Shown here: positions 19,909 through 29,806 of the stretch, one piece after another | How positions within the stretch are numbered: the first letter of the stretch is position 1 | Layout of the letters: each line of letters starts with the position of its first letter | Origin: Deltaproteobacteria bacterium | GTDB taxonomy: Bacteria; Bdellovibrionota_B; Oligoflexia; Oligoflexales; CAIYRB01 | DNA: 59,242 nucleotides | Direction: 5' to 3' | NCBI GenBank assembly: GCA_016874735.1 | Contig: VGTI01000022.1 | Span: 1 to 59,242 of the forward strand | Made by a program: the position numbers and the translations under genes | The notes under the pieces: generated by a model | The model's database searches: none | The model's input: only the letters and a program-made list of their open reading frames with translations | Told to the model about the DNA's origin: nothing

Positions 19909-20973
19909 ATGCATAAGTTGCAACGGAACATTGTGAGTATCTCTAAAGGTACGGCCAAGGGAGCGATTGCTGGTCTGGGAATAGTTGCTTGGATTACCTC
20001 CAGCGCCTTTGGCCAGACCACCACGCAAGTGAAAAAACTTGACCTAAGTGCGGATAAACTGACTGAAAAAGACGGCTGGACCGATCTTGAGTCGGTAACA
20101 GGTGGATCGAATGTCATCGATCAGCAAAACGTTAATGGTCAACAAAATGGTACGTCAACAATCTATAACTTAGACCTGTCTGGTGACCTGAACTTTCGCC
20201 GCGGTCAACAGTCATCGAGTAATAGCTTAACGGTCAACGAGGCTTTCTCGCGCACTCCTGCATTGCCACGGTTGATCAAATCCACGGATCAAGTGCGTTT
20301 CGTCAGTATGTACCGTTACCAATTCGCGGCTGACAGTTTGGCAGGCCTCTTTGGTCGATTTAAGGCCACAACAGCGGCATTTGAATCGTACGATGAACGT
20401 GCTGCAGCAACGACCTATGTGCGGAGCAAGCGTGACGGGTCTTCGAGCACGGAAGCCGACAAATTCAGAGCCAAATTGGCGGCGGGTTTTGCGCCCCAGG
20501 AATACAAGGAAGCCTTTGGTTTATTCCTGAGTCCTTTTGATCAAGAGACGCTCCGGGCTGAGGTGCGTGGTGGGCCTGCTGCGTTGCAGACATTTGCCAA
20601 AGACGCTTACTTCGTCAACACATCGAAGAGTAAAGACGGTGTGATCGTACTTGAGGAGGTGAACGATGTTCACGCCTTTGGTGCTGAAATGGCGCTCGAG
20701 GTCAAAGGCGTCCTCCTTGATAAAAAGCTGGACTACCTGGTTTCGGCCGAGGCACTCTATCCGCTGGTTCACTCGTTACGCGCAGAGGGTGCGCCGGAAG
20801 CCTCCAAACTAGTCAACTACGAGACGCTGGCATCGCTGCGTTATAAGTTGAACGATTGGTTGGGATTTACCGTGCAAGCAAAGTCTAAACGGAACCCAAT
20901 GATTCGTCCTGAGGCAGAGGTAGTGAAGAGTGCTTTGCTGACGGCTACACTGAAAAAGTCATTTTTGGATTGA
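19909..20973 (+). CDS. Exported protein, possible outer-membrane beta-barrel
   Basis: The 354-residue protein starts after GGGAGGAG at a 7-base spacing. A long basic signal peptide with a hydrophobic stretch (about 15-37) ends at SAFGQ. The mature part has two tyrosine-bearing beta-rich segments: a first half around NLDLSGDLNFRRGQQSSSN and a C-terminal region with alternating hydrophobic residues ending KKSFLD. This resembles DUF481/YdiY-type outer-membrane proteins, in which the last strands are barrel-like; that assignment is weak. It lies 27 bases after mscL and 5 bases before the aldo/keto reductase, so the three may be one transcript. Confidence 0.7.
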   Translation: MHKLQRNIVSISKGTAKGAIAGLGIVAWITSSAFGQTTTQVKKLDLSADKLTEKDGWTDLESVTGGSNVIDQQNVNGQQNGTSTIYNLDLSGDLNFRRGQQSSSNSLTVNEAFSRTPALPRLIKSTDQVRFVSMYRYQFAADSLAGLFGRFKATTAAFESYDERAAATTYVRSKRDGSSSTEADKFRAKLAAGFAPQEYKEAFGLFLSPFDQETLRAEVRGGPAALQTFAKDAYFVNTSKSKDGVIVLEEVNDVHAFGAEMALEVKGVLLDKKLDYLVSAEALYPLVHSLRAEGAPEASKLVNYETLASLRYKLNDWLGFTVQAKSKRNPMIRPEAEVVKSALLTATLKKSFLD

Positions 20974-20977
20974 AAAT

Positions 20978-22009
20978 ATGGAATACAGACGTTTAGGAGC
21001 ATCAGGTTTAAAGGTACCGGTGCTTAGCTTCGGCACAGCCACTTTTGGTGGTAAAGGTGAGCTTTTCAAGGCCTTCGGCACCACGGATCTTGCTGAAGCT
21101 AAACGTCTGGTCTCAATCTGTCTCGAACACGGTGTCTGCATGTTCGATACAGCAGATATGTACTCACGAGGCATGGCAGAAGAAATTCTTGGCCAAGCGC
21201 TCAAAGGGCGACGGAGTGAGGTTCTCATCTCCACCAAGGGCACTTTCCCCATGGGCGAGGGACCCAACGAATGTGGGTCTTCGCGCTATCATCTGACTAA
21301 GACCATCAACGATAGCCTGAAGCGTCTTGGCACCGATTACATAGATCTGTACCAGCTTCATGGCTTTGATGCGACAACGCCAGTCGAAGAGACTCTGGCG
21401 ACGTTAGATGGTTTTGTGCGCGCCGGTAAGATTCGGTATATCGGCTGTTCCAACTTTTCTGGCTGGCACCTGATGAAGTCTCTGGCTACCTCGGATCGTC
21501 TCCATCTCACGCGTTACGTTGCGCATCAAGCGTACTACTCATTGGTTGGGCGTGACTACGAGTGGGAGTTGATGCCACTTGCGGCCGATCAGGGCGTCGG
21601 TGCAGTTGTATGGAGCCCGCTAGGTTGGGGACGCCTCACCGGAAAGATGCGCCGCGGCCAGGCACTACCGGCCGTCAGTCGACTACAAACAAAAGCTTGT
21701 GATGACGCAGGACCATATGTGGACGAGTATTATCTCTTCAAGGTGATCGCTGCAATTGAAGAAGTAGCGGCTGAAGTTGGCAAGACCGTACCGCAGGTGG
21801 CACTGAACTGGGTACTGCACCGTCCCACGGTAGCCAATGTGATTATTGGCGCCCGCAACGAAGAGCAACTGAGACAAAATGTTGACGTCCTCAGTTGGCG
21901 TCTAAGTGCGGATCAGGTAGCGCGACTTGATACTGCGAGCCTTCGCCCCAAGCCTTATCCCTACTGGCATCAGGCGCAGTTCCCACAACTCATGCCGCCC
22001 ATGCCCTAG
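20978..22009 (+). CDS. Aldo/keto reductase
   Basis: The 343-residue protein is an NADPH-dependent (beta/alpha)8 oxidoreductase. The catalytic tetrad can be placed: Asp and Tyr in FDTADMYSRG (about residues 50-59), Lys in LISTKGTF, and His in LYQLHGFD. The C-terminal NADP site shows IIGARNEEQLRQNV. It begins EYRRLGASGLKVPVLSFGTA, typical of the YghZ/PdxI-like subgroup. The substrate is unknown; broad aldehyde detoxification is common. It ends convergent to the AsmA/GspN-like gene, with 38 bases between and no clear terminator. Confidence 0.92.
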   Translation: MEYRRLGASGLKVPVLSFGTATFGGKGELFKAFGTTDLAEAKRLVSICLEHGVCMFDTADMYSRGMAEEILGQALKGRRSEVLISTKGTFPMGEGPNECGSSRYHLTKTINDSLKRLGTDYIDLYQLHGFDATTPVEETLATLDGFVRAGKIRYIGCSNFSGWHLMKSLATSDRLHLTRYVAHQAYYSLVGRDYEWELMPLAADQGVGAVVWSPLGWGRLTGKMRRGQALPAVSRLQTKACDDAGPYVDEYYLFKVIAAIEEVAAEVGKTVPQVALNWVLHRPTVANVIIGARNEEQLRQNVDVLSWRLSADQVARLDTASLRPKPYPYWHQAQFPQLMPPMP

Positions 22010-22047
22010 TTTGTGACTAGGTAAATGCAACTAAGGCGCACACGAAT

Positions 22048-23007
22048 TTAGGGAGTCGTTTGATCTCCTGGTATCGGCGTGCAACTAGAACCACTGATGG
22101 GACCTTTGACTAAAAAGGGAGTGGTACCCGGGTTGCTCTTACACTTGAAGAGCTTAACGAGGGATCCGCTCAGACCTTTGTCCTCGTGGACCTGAACCTC
22201 GAGATTCCAAATCATATCCTCATCGCTGCCGCGTGGTAGCTGCATCGATCCCGTGACGGAGCCGTTGCCACTGGTACCATCAAGCGTAATCGGGCTACGG
22301 ATTAAGATTTCATGGCCCGTGAGGTCTAGATTCAGCGGCGTCTTATTTATGAGTAGAGGCCGGTTGTTGTCCTCGGCCAAGATCCACACAGCGTCCTTCA
22401 GTTGGCCGAGAAAGCGACCGGTCCTAGTACCAGGCGTCGCGCCTAAAGGCTTACTGTATTGTACCGTCCCCGAGAGTAGGCCACGGCTAAGATAGAATCC
22501 GGGCGCGGCATCGTCTGCTAGCAGTAAATTAGTGATGACTACGGCGTCTAAGTCCGTAGCGCTCCCATCGATGCGCAGCGCACCGTTTAGATCGCGGTCG
22601 CCGGCCGATGACTTGAGTAGCCACTTTGGTGCCGATGCATGAAGATTGATGCGGCCGTAGTCGCCAAACATGGTCTCAATCTCCAAATGAGCAGAGTCAG
22701 CCGTCACGGTAGACGGCAGATCTAGTGTGATCAGCAGGCGCTTCAGCGGCAGCGCAGCCGAGATCTTGCGCGTATTCCTGACCGTCAAATCAGAGACTAG
22801 GAGGCTGGCTATGCCTTCCATAGAAACCGAACCGACCTCGCTCATGAGCGTCGGCAGTAGGCTCCGCAGTGCTCTTTCTGTCTGGTTGTTGAAAAAATTA
22901 CGGAACGACTCGGTGCTGACCACGAGGCCCAAGGCAAGTCTTACGAGTAGAAGAGTGGCAGTCGCGAGGCCGCATAAGATGCCGAAAATTTTGAAAAGCT
23001 GCTTCAT
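22048..23007 (-). CDS. Membrane-anchored periplasmic protein, AsmA/GspN-like
   Basis: The 319-residue protein has one N-terminal membrane helix (about 5-30), then a mostly beta periplasmic domain rich in short repeated strands with Leu/Val/Ile alternation. The C-terminal part resembles GspN, the small accessory protein of type II secretion, and the AsmA/DUF748 group. It contains a conserved-looking GLSGSLVKLFKCKS stretch and a Pro-rich tail. I could not confirm either. No other secretion gene is adjacent. It is divergent from hmgA across a 169-base gap. Confidence 0.55.
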   Translation of the reverse strand: MKQLFKIFGILCGLATATLLLVRLALGLVVSTESFRNFFNNQTERALRSLLPTLMSEVGSVSMEGIASLLVSDLTVRNTRKISAALPLKRLLITLDLPSTVTADSAHLEIETMFGDYGRINLHASAPKWLLKSSAGDRDLNGALRIDGSATDLDAVVITNLLLADDAAPGFYLSRGLLSGTVQYSKPLGATPGTRTGRFLGQLKDAVWILAEDNNRPLLINKTPLNLDLTGHEILIRSPITLDGTSGNGSVTGSMQLPRGSDEDMIWNLEVQVHEDKGLSGSLVKLFKCKSNPGTTPFLVKGPISGSSCTPIPGDQTTP

Positions 23008-23114
23008 AGGGTTCTAACACCCGGTAGTGTTGCGTAGCGCTTCGGAAGGCTGTCCGAGAAACTTGAGGGGTATTTTTAAGGTGCTGATTTCCATAATAAA
23101 TAAACTGCTCCCGC

Positions 23115-23141
23115 GTCGCTTGTGGCTTTGATATAAGCGAC
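23115..23141. promoter_or_regulatory. Inverted repeat upstream of hmgA, possible operator
   Basis: GTCGCTT (23115-23121) and AAGCGAC (23135-23141) form a perfect 7-base inverted repeat with a 13-base spacer in the divergent gap, 35 bases before the hmgA ATG. The spacer includes GATAT next to an AT-rich region that could be a -10 element. It could be bound by a repressor of hmgA. No regulator gene is adjacent. Confidence 0.4.
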
Positions 23142-23176
23142 CCATCTACAAGTGGTACCAAGTTGGGGCAGACGTT

Positions 23177-24493
23177 ATGACTGAGTGGCGCTATCAAAGT
23201 GGTTTCGGTAATTATTTTGAAACTGAGGCTGATGCGGGGGCTTTACCGATCGGGCGCAACAATCCGCAATGCGCGCCCCACGGCCTCTATGCCGAGCAGA
23301 TCAGTGGAGCCGCTTTCACGGCGCCCAACGCCGAGAACCTGCGGACTTGGATGTATCGCGTCTTGCCTAGCGTGAGACACAGCCCATTTGTGGCAGCGGC
23401 ACTACCAAACTGGCTGAGCGCACCCCTGACGGAAGTACCTCCACCACCGTCGCAGTTACGCTGGGATCCGATGCCAGTGCCCAAACAGCATACGGACTTT
23501 ATCGACGGCGTGGTGACGGTGTGCGGCAACGGTGACGCTGCTGGACGACACGGCACTGCGGTGCACCTTTATGCTGCCAATAAATCGATGACCGATCGCG
23601 CCTTTTATAACGCTGATGGCGAGCTTTTGATTTTACCGGAGGAGGGGCGTCTCTTAATCATCACGGAGCTCGGATGCCTTGCTGTAGAGCCTCTCGAGAT
23701 AGCCGTGGTGCCGCGCGGGATCAAGTTCCAAGTGAGCCTACTAGACGCGACGGCACGTGGCTACATCTGCGAGAATTACGGAGACCCCTTTCAGTTGCCT
23801 TACCGCGGACCTATCGGGGCTAACGGACTAGCCAACACGCGCGACTTCCTCACACCAGTGGCCTGGTACCAGCAGGGGCCAGAGGCCAAGAAGCCCGTAG
23901 AGCTGGTAACTAAGTTTGCCGGTGGATTCTGGCGCTCGCAGTTGCCTGCAACTCCCTTTGATGTTGTAGCCTGGCACGGTAACTACGCACCGTATAAATA
24001 CGACCTGCGCCGTTTCAACACGATGAATACGGTCAGCTTCGATCATCCCGATCCCTCTATATTTACGGTGCTGACGTCACCATCGACTAAGGCGGGCACG
24101 GCCAATTGCGACTTCGTCATCTTTCCACCGCGCTGGCTGGTGGCAGAAGATACGTTTAGACCGCCTTACTTTCACCGCAATGTGATGAGTGAGTATATGG
24201 GGCTGATCTACGGCGTCTACGATGCCAAACCGGCTGGTGGTTTTACGCCGGGCGGGGGCAGCCTTCACAACTGCATGTCACCTCACGGTCCAGAGACGGC
24301 CGCATTTGCAGCAGCGAGCAAGGCTGAGCTAAAGCCGGTGTATCAGGGTGATACAATGGCCTTCATGTTTGAGTCCTCGCTGATTTATAAGCCAACCGCA
24401 TGGGCTCTAAAGACACCGTTGCTGCAAAAAGATTATCTCGACTGCTGGCAGGGACTGACATCGCATCACCAGCGTGAGCGTTCAGGGGGCTGA
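23177..24493 (+). CDS. hmgA: Homogentisate 1,2-dioxygenase
   Basis: This Fe(II) enzyme opens the ring of homogentisate to maleylacetoacetate in tyrosine and phenylalanine breakdown. The 438-residue sequence opens [13 protein letters not shown] and has [20 protein letters not shown], both diagnostic. The iron ligands are in [15 protein letters not shown] (His and Glu) and [12 protein letters not shown] (His). Length matches human HGD (445). It stands alone; fumarylacetoacetase and maleylacetoacetate isomerase are not in the window. The stop overlaps the convergent TPR gene by 12 bases. Confidence 0.97.
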   Translation: MTEWRYQSGFGNYFETEADAGALPIGRNNPQCAPHGLYAEQISGAAFTAPNAENLRTWMYRVLPSVRHSPFVAAALPNWLSAPLTEVPPPPSQLRWDPMPVPKQHTDFIDGVVTVCGNGDAAGRHGTAVHLYAANKSMTDRAFYNADGELLILPEEGRLLIITELGCLAVEPLEIAVVPRGIKFQVSLLDATARGYICENYGDPFQLPYRGPIGANGLANTRDFLTPVAWYQQGPEAKKPVELVTKFAGGFWRSQLPATPFDVVAWHGNYAPYKYDLRRFNTMNTVSFDHPDPSIFTVLTSPSTKAGTANCDFVIFPPRWLVAEDTFRPPYFHRNVMSEYMGLIYGVYDAKPAGGFTPGGGSLHNCMSPHGPETAAFAAASKAELKPVYQGDTMAFMFESSLIYKPTAWALKTPLLQKDYLDCWQGLTSHHQRERSGG

Positions 24494-26503
24494 GGGATCC
24501 GGTCCCTGGCGACGGCTGGCCTCGATCCTACGGGCAACGTCCGCCGTCCCTGGTTGCTCTGGGGCAATCTGCCGCGCAAGTTTTAGCGCGGCCGCCGCCT
24601 CTGATAGTTCGCCTGCCTCCACGAGGCAACTGGCAAGCGCCAGCTGCACCGAGGCACTGTCAGGACTGGCAGCAGCAGCGCGCCTTAGCCAATGCAGGGC
24701 GTCGTTAAGGCGCATTTGTGTCATATAAACAAATCCAAGATTGGCCATGGCTAGTCCGTGACGCGGATCTAGAAGGAGCGCCGTGCTAAGCGCCTTGATC
24801 GCATCGTCATGACGCTTGGCTTCTCTCAGGAGCTGCCCAAGATCACTGTAGAGATCGGCTTTCGGGGCAAGGGCAATGGCCCGCTCATAAGAAGCGATGG
24901 CGCCATCAACCTGATGCAGCCTGTGCTCGGTAAAACCAAGATTCTTGTGATAGCTAGCGTCTTCCGGAGCCAGTTCCGTGGCGCGCTTGAGATGCACAAG
25001 AGCTGCTGCGTAGTCCCCGCTGCGTGTTAGGGCAACCCCAAGATTAGACCGAGCAGCGGCGAAGTCTGGCCAGATAACAACGGCGCGCTCGAGGATATTC
25101 ACAGCCTCTGCCAATCGTCCCTGTGCAATATAAACTGCACCGAGATTATTTATCGCATCGCGAAAGTCAGGTTTTGCCGCGAGTGCCGCAAGGTAGTGAC
25201 GCTCGGCTTCGGGTAGTTTGCTCTGCCCCATCAGCACCTTGCCCAAATTGTTGTGCGCGAGCCAAGAATCGGGATTGTGCACCAAAGTCTGCTGCCAGAT
25301 CGCCTCTTCATCAACGAAGTGACGCGCCTCACTGCGGGTCATCAGCGCTAGAGTCAACGTCACTATTCCTAGGACTGGCCATGTGATTAACTTTAGGCGC
25401 AAAATTCGCGCTGCCGTATTCACTACCGCGGTGATGGGCGCAATCAGCGCCATGTATTGCCAGTGATCAGCCACAAAGGCAAAGCGCATAAAGTAAATAC
25501 CGTAGATCCCGAGAGCAGGTGCTAGGGCTACACCGTAGTACAAAACACCAGCAAATGGACCGTAGCCAAGGCGTCGTCTCAGTGCCCACGCTCCAAAGGG
25601 TAGCAACGCAGCAAGCATCGTCGGTAAGTAGTATGGTAGGCTGGCAGAGTTAAGGATAATCTTGGGGTAAATGAAGGCAATTTGAGTCGGCCAGAGCGCT
25701 TGTTTTAGGTAGAACCAAAAGTTCCAACCCGCGCGCGCGATGCGTTCAGAAAGTGGTCCTAGATTTAGGTGCTCCCCCGCGGGTAGTAGATGATCGGGTG
25801 CATACCAAGTCACGGCAATCACACCACTCACCAAAGCCAAGATAAAAAACGGCGTGCTGAGCTTGATGCTCCGCCGCAAATCACGTGTGATCACCCAGGT
25901 CGCTGCAGCTTGCACCAAAGGGGCAAAAACCACCGCCGACTTAGTTAGCAGTGCTGCGCCGAAAAGAAGCATCGATCCGAAATACATGCTCATGCGGGCT
26001 CTCTGCGATACCTGCTCAGCACATGTAAGAAATTTGAGGAAGGTGAGCCAGGAGGCCAAACACAGGCAGGAACTCGCCAGTGTTTTGAACTGTACAATCC
26101 AGGCCACAGCCTCTGTATTCACCGGGTGCACTGCAAATATCACAGCGCAGATCCACGCGAGGGGTAGGCGTAGCGTGCGCAGCAAAGCAGCCCATAGGAG
26201 AGCGTTACAGGTATGTAAGACCACGTTTGTCAGGTGATAGGGGTATGTATCCAGACCCCACCAGCGATAGGCCTTAAAAAACCAAGAATAGTGCAGTGGC
26301 CAAAAATCTGGAGCTTGATGGCTAAACCATATTCGTGACAGGGAGCTAAAAGGCGACGCTATAAGTGGATACTGAAAAAGCGCTTCGTTATCATCCCAGA
26401 TGGGGAGTCCGTGTAATGCGGGCGCGTAGATCCATAGGCAAATTGCCCCCATGAGGGACGCAAAGACCGCGGCCTTTAGGAGCTGAAGTCTTGCGCTAGG
26501 CAT
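24482..26503 (-). CDS. TMTC-like multi-pass membrane protein with TPR repeats
   Basis: The 673-residue protein has about ten membrane helices (residues 10-400), then six or seven tetratricopeptide repeats (about 415-660). The N-terminal region has [15 protein letters not shown] and a later [13 protein letters not shown], as in TMTC and GT-C glycosyltransferase-like proteins (PMT/DUF1736 group). The Asp-Asp pair in WDDNE sits where GT-C enzymes keep a catalytic acidic residue. The TPR region has regular LG-x2-Y and A-x3-P periodicity. It may be a lipid-linked-sugar-dependent glycosyltransferase; the acceptor is unknown. It is upstream of, and divergent in nothing with, the SDR gene on the same strand (23-base gap). 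Confidence 0.82.
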   Translation of the reverse strand: MPSARLQLLKAAVFASLMGAICLWIYAPALHGLPIWDDNEALFQYPLIASPFSSLSRIWFSHQAPDFWPLHYSWFFKAYRWWGLDTYPYHLTNVVLHTCNALLWAALLRTLRLPLAWICAVIFAVHPVNTEAVAWIVQFKTLASSCLCLASWLTFLKFLTCAEQVSQRARMSMYFGSMLLFGAALLTKSAVVFAPLVQAAATWVITRDLRRSIKLSTPFFILALVSGVIAVTWYAPDHLLPAGEHLNLGPLSERIARAGWNFWFYLKQALWPTQIAFIYPKIILNSASLPYYLPTMLAALLPFGAWALRRRLGYGPFAGVLYYGVALAPALGIYGIYFMRFAFVADHWQYMALIAPITAVVNTAARILRLKLITWPVLGIVTLTLALMTRSEARHFVDEEAIWQQTLVHNPDSWLAHNNLGKVLMGQSKLPEAERHYLAALAAKPDFRDAINNLGAVYIAQGRLAEAVNILERAVVIWPDFAAARSNLGVALTRSGDYAAALVHLKRATELAPEDASYHKNLGFTEHRLHQVDGAIASYERAIALAPKADLYSDLGQLLREAKRHDDAIKALSTALLLDPRHGLAMANLGFVYMTQMRLNDALHWLRRAAAASPDSASVQLALASCLVEAGELSEAAAALKLARQIAPEQPGTADVARRIEASRRQGPDPSAP

Positions 26504-26526
26504 CGAGTCACGTCCTCGAAAAGTGA

Positions 26527-27720
26527 TTAAGCCTGCTGCGTGGCCACTTCAGGGAGTGTGTAATAGGTATACTCCGGCTGCGGTAGCTTTTTGCCCCAGC
26601 GACTGTCGATACAGAACTGGAGGATCTTGTCTTTGTAGCTGTGCCACACGGGCGGCTTCACTCCCGACTTAGCCAGTAACTTCAACGTCTGGTCCGGATT
26701 GAAGCGCGTCTTGATGCCGCGCAGGTAGCCATGATAGGGCTCGACCATGTCGACCACGGCCCAGAAATCATTCGGTAGCAGTCGCGCTAGCGGCGGCACC
26801 TTGCGGATAAAATCAAAGATCCACATCGGCATGATGGGCTTGCGTTTGACTTGGGCGAGGTCCATAGCGTCAACCAGGAGCTGACGGACCCTAATCTCTC
26901 TGCCGCGTCCTGCTGTGAGCAGGAACGTCCGCCCGGCGGCTTCGGGATCAGGCAGTAGCGCAACTATGGCATCAGCAACGTAATCGACGGGGACCACATC
27001 GAGGTACGAGTTTGGATTACAGACAAAGAACTGCGCCATCTCACGAGCCAGTATCATCAGTGGCCAGTACAAAACTTTGAAGTGCGGCGTGTACCCGTTA
27101 TAGGACTGACCCACAACGATCGACGGCCGGTGTATCGTCACGGGGTAATCGCGCGTCCAAGAGTGAATCAGCTTCTCAGCCTCAAACTTGCTCTGCTCGT
27201 AAGGAGACAGGAATCCCTGCCCCATATCGAGGTCGGTCTCATTGACGACACGGCCCGCTGTTCCAGCAACGTAGGCGGTAGACACATAGTCGACGCGCTG
27301 CAACATACCGTCGCGCCGCAGCTCATCAGCCACGGTAAGGACGTAACGGGTACCATCTAAATTGATGGCGCGTGCCTCTGTGAGTGAGGCAGCAAAATCC
27401 GTGCTGGCGCCGCAATGGAGAATCTGATGGCACGAGGACTTAAGTAGAGCTAAATCGTCAGCGCCGATTCCCATGCCCGGCGCCGTCAAATCTCCGGCAA
27501 CCGCGACGATGCGGTCCGAGAACGACGCGGCCTGGTCCGCTCCGAACATGGTCTTAAGTTGCTGCTCTACCCGCTCAGATGCCGGACGTCCGCGGTGTGG
27601 CCGTGCTAGGACATAGATACGGCCGACCCAGGGTTGGGCTAGAAGGCGGGCGATCACGGCTTTGCCGACGAAGCCCGTGCCCCCGGTAATTAGGATGTTT
27701 TTTTGTTCGCTGTTATGCAA
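26527..27720 (-). CDS. Extended SDR, thioester-reductase/NAD-epimerase type
   Basis: The 397-residue protein has a Rossmann start ILITGGTGFVGKAV (9-22), LHCGASTDFAASL, DYVSTAYVAGTAG and the active-site pair YEQSKFEAEKL (Tyr-x3-Lys). These match the NAD_binding_4 / male-sterility type reductase domain rather than classical sugar epimerases. The extra C-terminal 100 residues have no recognised fold. It might reduce a thioester or modify a sugar or lipid. The start codon is TTG 27720, with GAGGTG 7 bases upstream. Its 3' neighbour is the TPR membrane protein and it is divergent from the NaxD-like operon. Confidence 0.8.
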   Translation of the reverse strand: MHNSEQKNILITGGTGFVGKAVIARLLAQPWVGRIYVLARPHRGRPASERVEQQLKTMFGADQAASFSDRIVAVAGDLTAPGMGIGADDLALLKSSCHQILHCGASTDFAASLTEARAINLDGTRYVLTVADELRRDGMLQRVDYVSTAYVAGTAGRVVNETDLDMGQGFLSPYEQSKFEAEKLIHSWTRDYPVTIHRPSIVVGQSYNGYTPHFKVLYWPLMILAREMAQFFVCNPNSYLDVVPVDYVADAIVALLPDPEAAGRTFLLTAGRGREIRVRQLLVDAMDLAQVKRKPIMPMWIFDFIRKVPPLARLLPNDFWAVVDMVEPYHGYLRGIKTRFNPDQTLKLLAKSGVKPPVWHSYKDKILQFCIDSRWGKKLPQPEYTYYTLPEVATQQA

Positions 27721-27849
27721 AATTGGTCACCTCGTGCGCCGTCGTACTTAACCCATCCCAAAGATGTTCGTCCCGACTTTTTTTTCCGGGAGCCTATCGT
27801 CGCGCTTTTAGTACTGTGAGCGCTAGGACTTAGATTGAATTAAGAAATT

Positions 27850-27874
27850 GCCTCTATTAAAACCGAAAAGAGGC
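27850..27874 (+). promoter_or_regulatory. Small hairpin before the NaxD-like operon
   Basis: GCCTCT (27850-27855) pairs with AGAGGC (27869-27874) around a 13-base A-rich loop. It lies 50 bases upstream of the deacetylase start and is not followed by a T run. It may be part of the operon leader or only a chance hairpin. Confidence 0.3.
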
Positions 27875-27923
27875 TTGGGTGCCAAGCGTTAGCGCCCACA
27901 GGCGCCACTCATACGAGGCAGTC

Positions 27924-28808
27924 ATGTCGCCCGGAAGTGCTAATCAACAAAGATGTCTGGTGGTTACGGCTGATGACTTTGGTCTGACCGAGGCCATCAC
28001 GGACGGGATCGTCGAGGCCCATCGGAGCGGCGTCGTCCGATCCACCGCTCTCCTCATGAATGGACTGGCTACGGATTATGCCCTGAACCTTAGGCGCCAA
28101 TGCCCGAATTTGGAGATCGGGGCTCATCTCGGCATCGTCGAGGGTTTTAGCCTGCGGGCCAGGAAGAGTAGTCTAACGGATGACCTAAGTTACCTCGGTG
28201 AGGGTGACTGCCTCCATCGAGGCTGGCCTGAATTTATTAAGCTATATTCGCTTGGCCGCATCGATCTGGGTGAGCTGGAGGAGGAACTCGATCTGCAGCT
28301 GGGGCGCATGGCCGAGGCTTTAGGGTCCATTGCATTTGCTAACGGTACGCAGCACCTCCACCTCCTCCCCGGGGTACTGGAAGTCGTCCTCAGGCTCATG
28401 TCCAAGTATGAGATCCCCTGGTTGCGTCTCCCTGATCGTAGCAGAAGGGTCCCAGGTAGCGACCGCCGATGGCCGCAAAACTTGGCCATGCGGGCCCTGG
28501 GAGTCCGGGCACGGCGTCAGGCCCGTCATCTCAACATCGGTGGGCCAAAATATTTCGCTGGATTCGATGTTTGCGGTCGCCTTGATGCCGCTGCGGTCTG
28601 TAAGATTCTGGATGATATGCCCGTCGGCACGATGGAGCTAATGACCCATCCGGGTTTAGATGATCCCTTTTTGCGGCGTCATCTACCCTGGGGGTACCAG
28701 GACTTCGATTGGGCCGGAGAACTCGCCGCTCTGGTCGACCCCGAAGTGAAGGCCACCATCGCGCGCCGTGGTATCCAACTTATACACTTTAAGGATCTCA
28801 GCCTCTGA
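27924..28808 (+). CDS. YdjC/ChbG-type carbohydrate deacetylase, NaxD/HpnK-like
   Basis: This 294-residue protein belongs to the YdjC family of metal-dependent N-deacetylases. Family metal-ligand and active-site residues are visible: TADDFGLTEAITDGIVEAH (Asp-Asp), IGAHLGIVEG (His) and QHLHLLPGV (His-x-His). Start ATG 27924 is chosen because GAGG lies 5 bases upstream; an upstream start has no site. Known relatives are ChbG (chitooligosaccharides), HpnK (hopanoid N-acetylglucosamine) and NaxD (undecaprenyl-phosphate GalNAc in Francisella). The next two genes encode a polyprenyl-phosphate GT2 and an ArnT-like GT39, so the NaxD role fits best here. It is cytoplasmic by lack of a signal peptide. 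Confidence 0.88.
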   Translation: MSPGSANQQRCLVVTADDFGLTEAITDGIVEAHRSGVVRSTALLMNGLATDYALNLRRQCPNLEIGAHLGIVEGFSLRARKSSLTDDLSYLGEGDCLHRGWPEFIKLYSLGRIDLGELEEELDLQLGRMAEALGSIAFANGTQHLHLLPGVLEVVLRLMSKYEIPWLRLPDRSRRVPGSDRRWPQNLAMRALGVRARRQARHLNIGGPKYFAGFDVCGRLDAAAVCKILDDMPVGTMELMTHPGLDDPFLRRHLPWGYQDFDWAGELAALVDPEVKATIARRGIQLIHFKDLSL

Positions 28809-29806
28809 ATACGCAGCGCCCTGAACAATATTCCCTATCGGTAGTTATCCCGGCCTACAACGAGGCCGATTGCATTGCTAAGGTGGCGGCAGAGTTAATC
28901 AGGATACTGGGGGCGCTCACGCCCCAGTTTGAGATCCTGTTCGTCGACGACGGGAGTAAGGACGCCACCTTTGCGCGGATCACGGAGATGGCCGAGGTCG
29001 ACTCTCGCGTGAACGGCATCGCTCTCTCGCGCAATGTCGGACATATGGCGGCCCTGGCATGCGGTCTTGATGCCGCACGCGGTGATGTCGTGATCTGTAT
29101 GGATGCCGACATGCAGCATCCGCCCGAGCTCATCCCGCGCATGATCGAAGCCTGGCGCAGTGGCTACGACGTCGTCAACATGATGCGGCGCAACACGGCC
29201 GAGACCAAGGCCAAGGGTGACTTGCTGTCGCGTCTTTTTTACTGGACCTATAACCGGACCTCAGATGTGCAGATCATTCCGCACAGTCCGGATTTTCGTC
29301 TCCTCGATCGCCGCTGTGTCGATGCCCTGAAGTCGATGCCCGAGCGGCTTAAGTTTTACCGCGGTATGGTTCCCTATATTGGGTTCCGTCAGACTTTGAT
29401 GGAATTTGATTGCCCGCCACGGTTCGCTGGTAAGCGGAGTTACACGCTGCGGAAGTCACTGAAGCTGGCATCCGACGGTATTGTTTCCTTCTCTGACGTC
29501 GGACTCAAACTGCCACTGCTCGTTGGTGGGATCATTTCCGTGCTGGCGATTGCTTACATCATCGTCTCAATCGTGTTGGTGGCACTCGGTATCACGCCGC
29601 TAGCTCCAGGGTGGGTGTCACTGCTCAGCTTTAACGTCCTTAGCCTTGGGCTGAACCTGACGTTTATCGGTGTGTTCGGTCTCTATCTCGGCAAGATCTT
29701 TAACGAGGTTAAAAGGCGTCCGCTGTATTTTGTGCAGACGTCGGTGGGGCAGCCATTGCCGCGCCGTGCGGGCTCTCAGCCCAATGACGACTGGGGTCAG
29801 AGTTGA
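28805..29806 (+). CDS. Polyprenyl-phosphate glycosyltransferase (GT2, ArnC/FlmF-like), CTG start
   Basis: The 333-residue GT2 enzyme has an N-terminal SLSVVIPAYNEADCIA, then LFVDDGSKDAT, CMDADMQHPPEL and the ArnC/DPMS-type middle region. Two C-terminal membrane helices (about 240-310) anchor it in the inner membrane. Such enzymes move a sugar from UDP or GDP to a polyprenyl phosphate. The nearest GTG (28883) would remove the VVIPAYNE motif, so translation must start upstream. Between the stop at 28790 and that motif the only plausible start is CTG 28805, in a CTGA overlap with the deacetylase stop. AAGGA lies 9 bases upstream of it. The gene ends in a TTGA overlap with the next gene. Confidence 0.88.
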   Translation: MNTQRPEQYSLSVVIPAYNEADCIAKVAAELIRILGALTPQFEILFVDDGSKDATFARITEMAEVDSRVNGIALSRNVGHMAALACGLDAARGDVVICMDADMQHPPELIPRMIEAWRSGYDVVNMMRRNTAETKAKGDLLSRLFYWTYNRTSDVQIIPHSPDFRLLDRRCVDALKSMPERLKFYRGMVPYIGFRQTLMEFDCPPRFAGKRSYTLRKSLKLASDGIVSFSDVGLKLPLLVGGIISVLAIAYIIVSIVLVALGITPLAPGWVSLLSFNVLSLGLNLTFIGVFGLYLGKIFNEVKRRPLYFVQTSVGQPLPRRAGSQPNDDWGQS

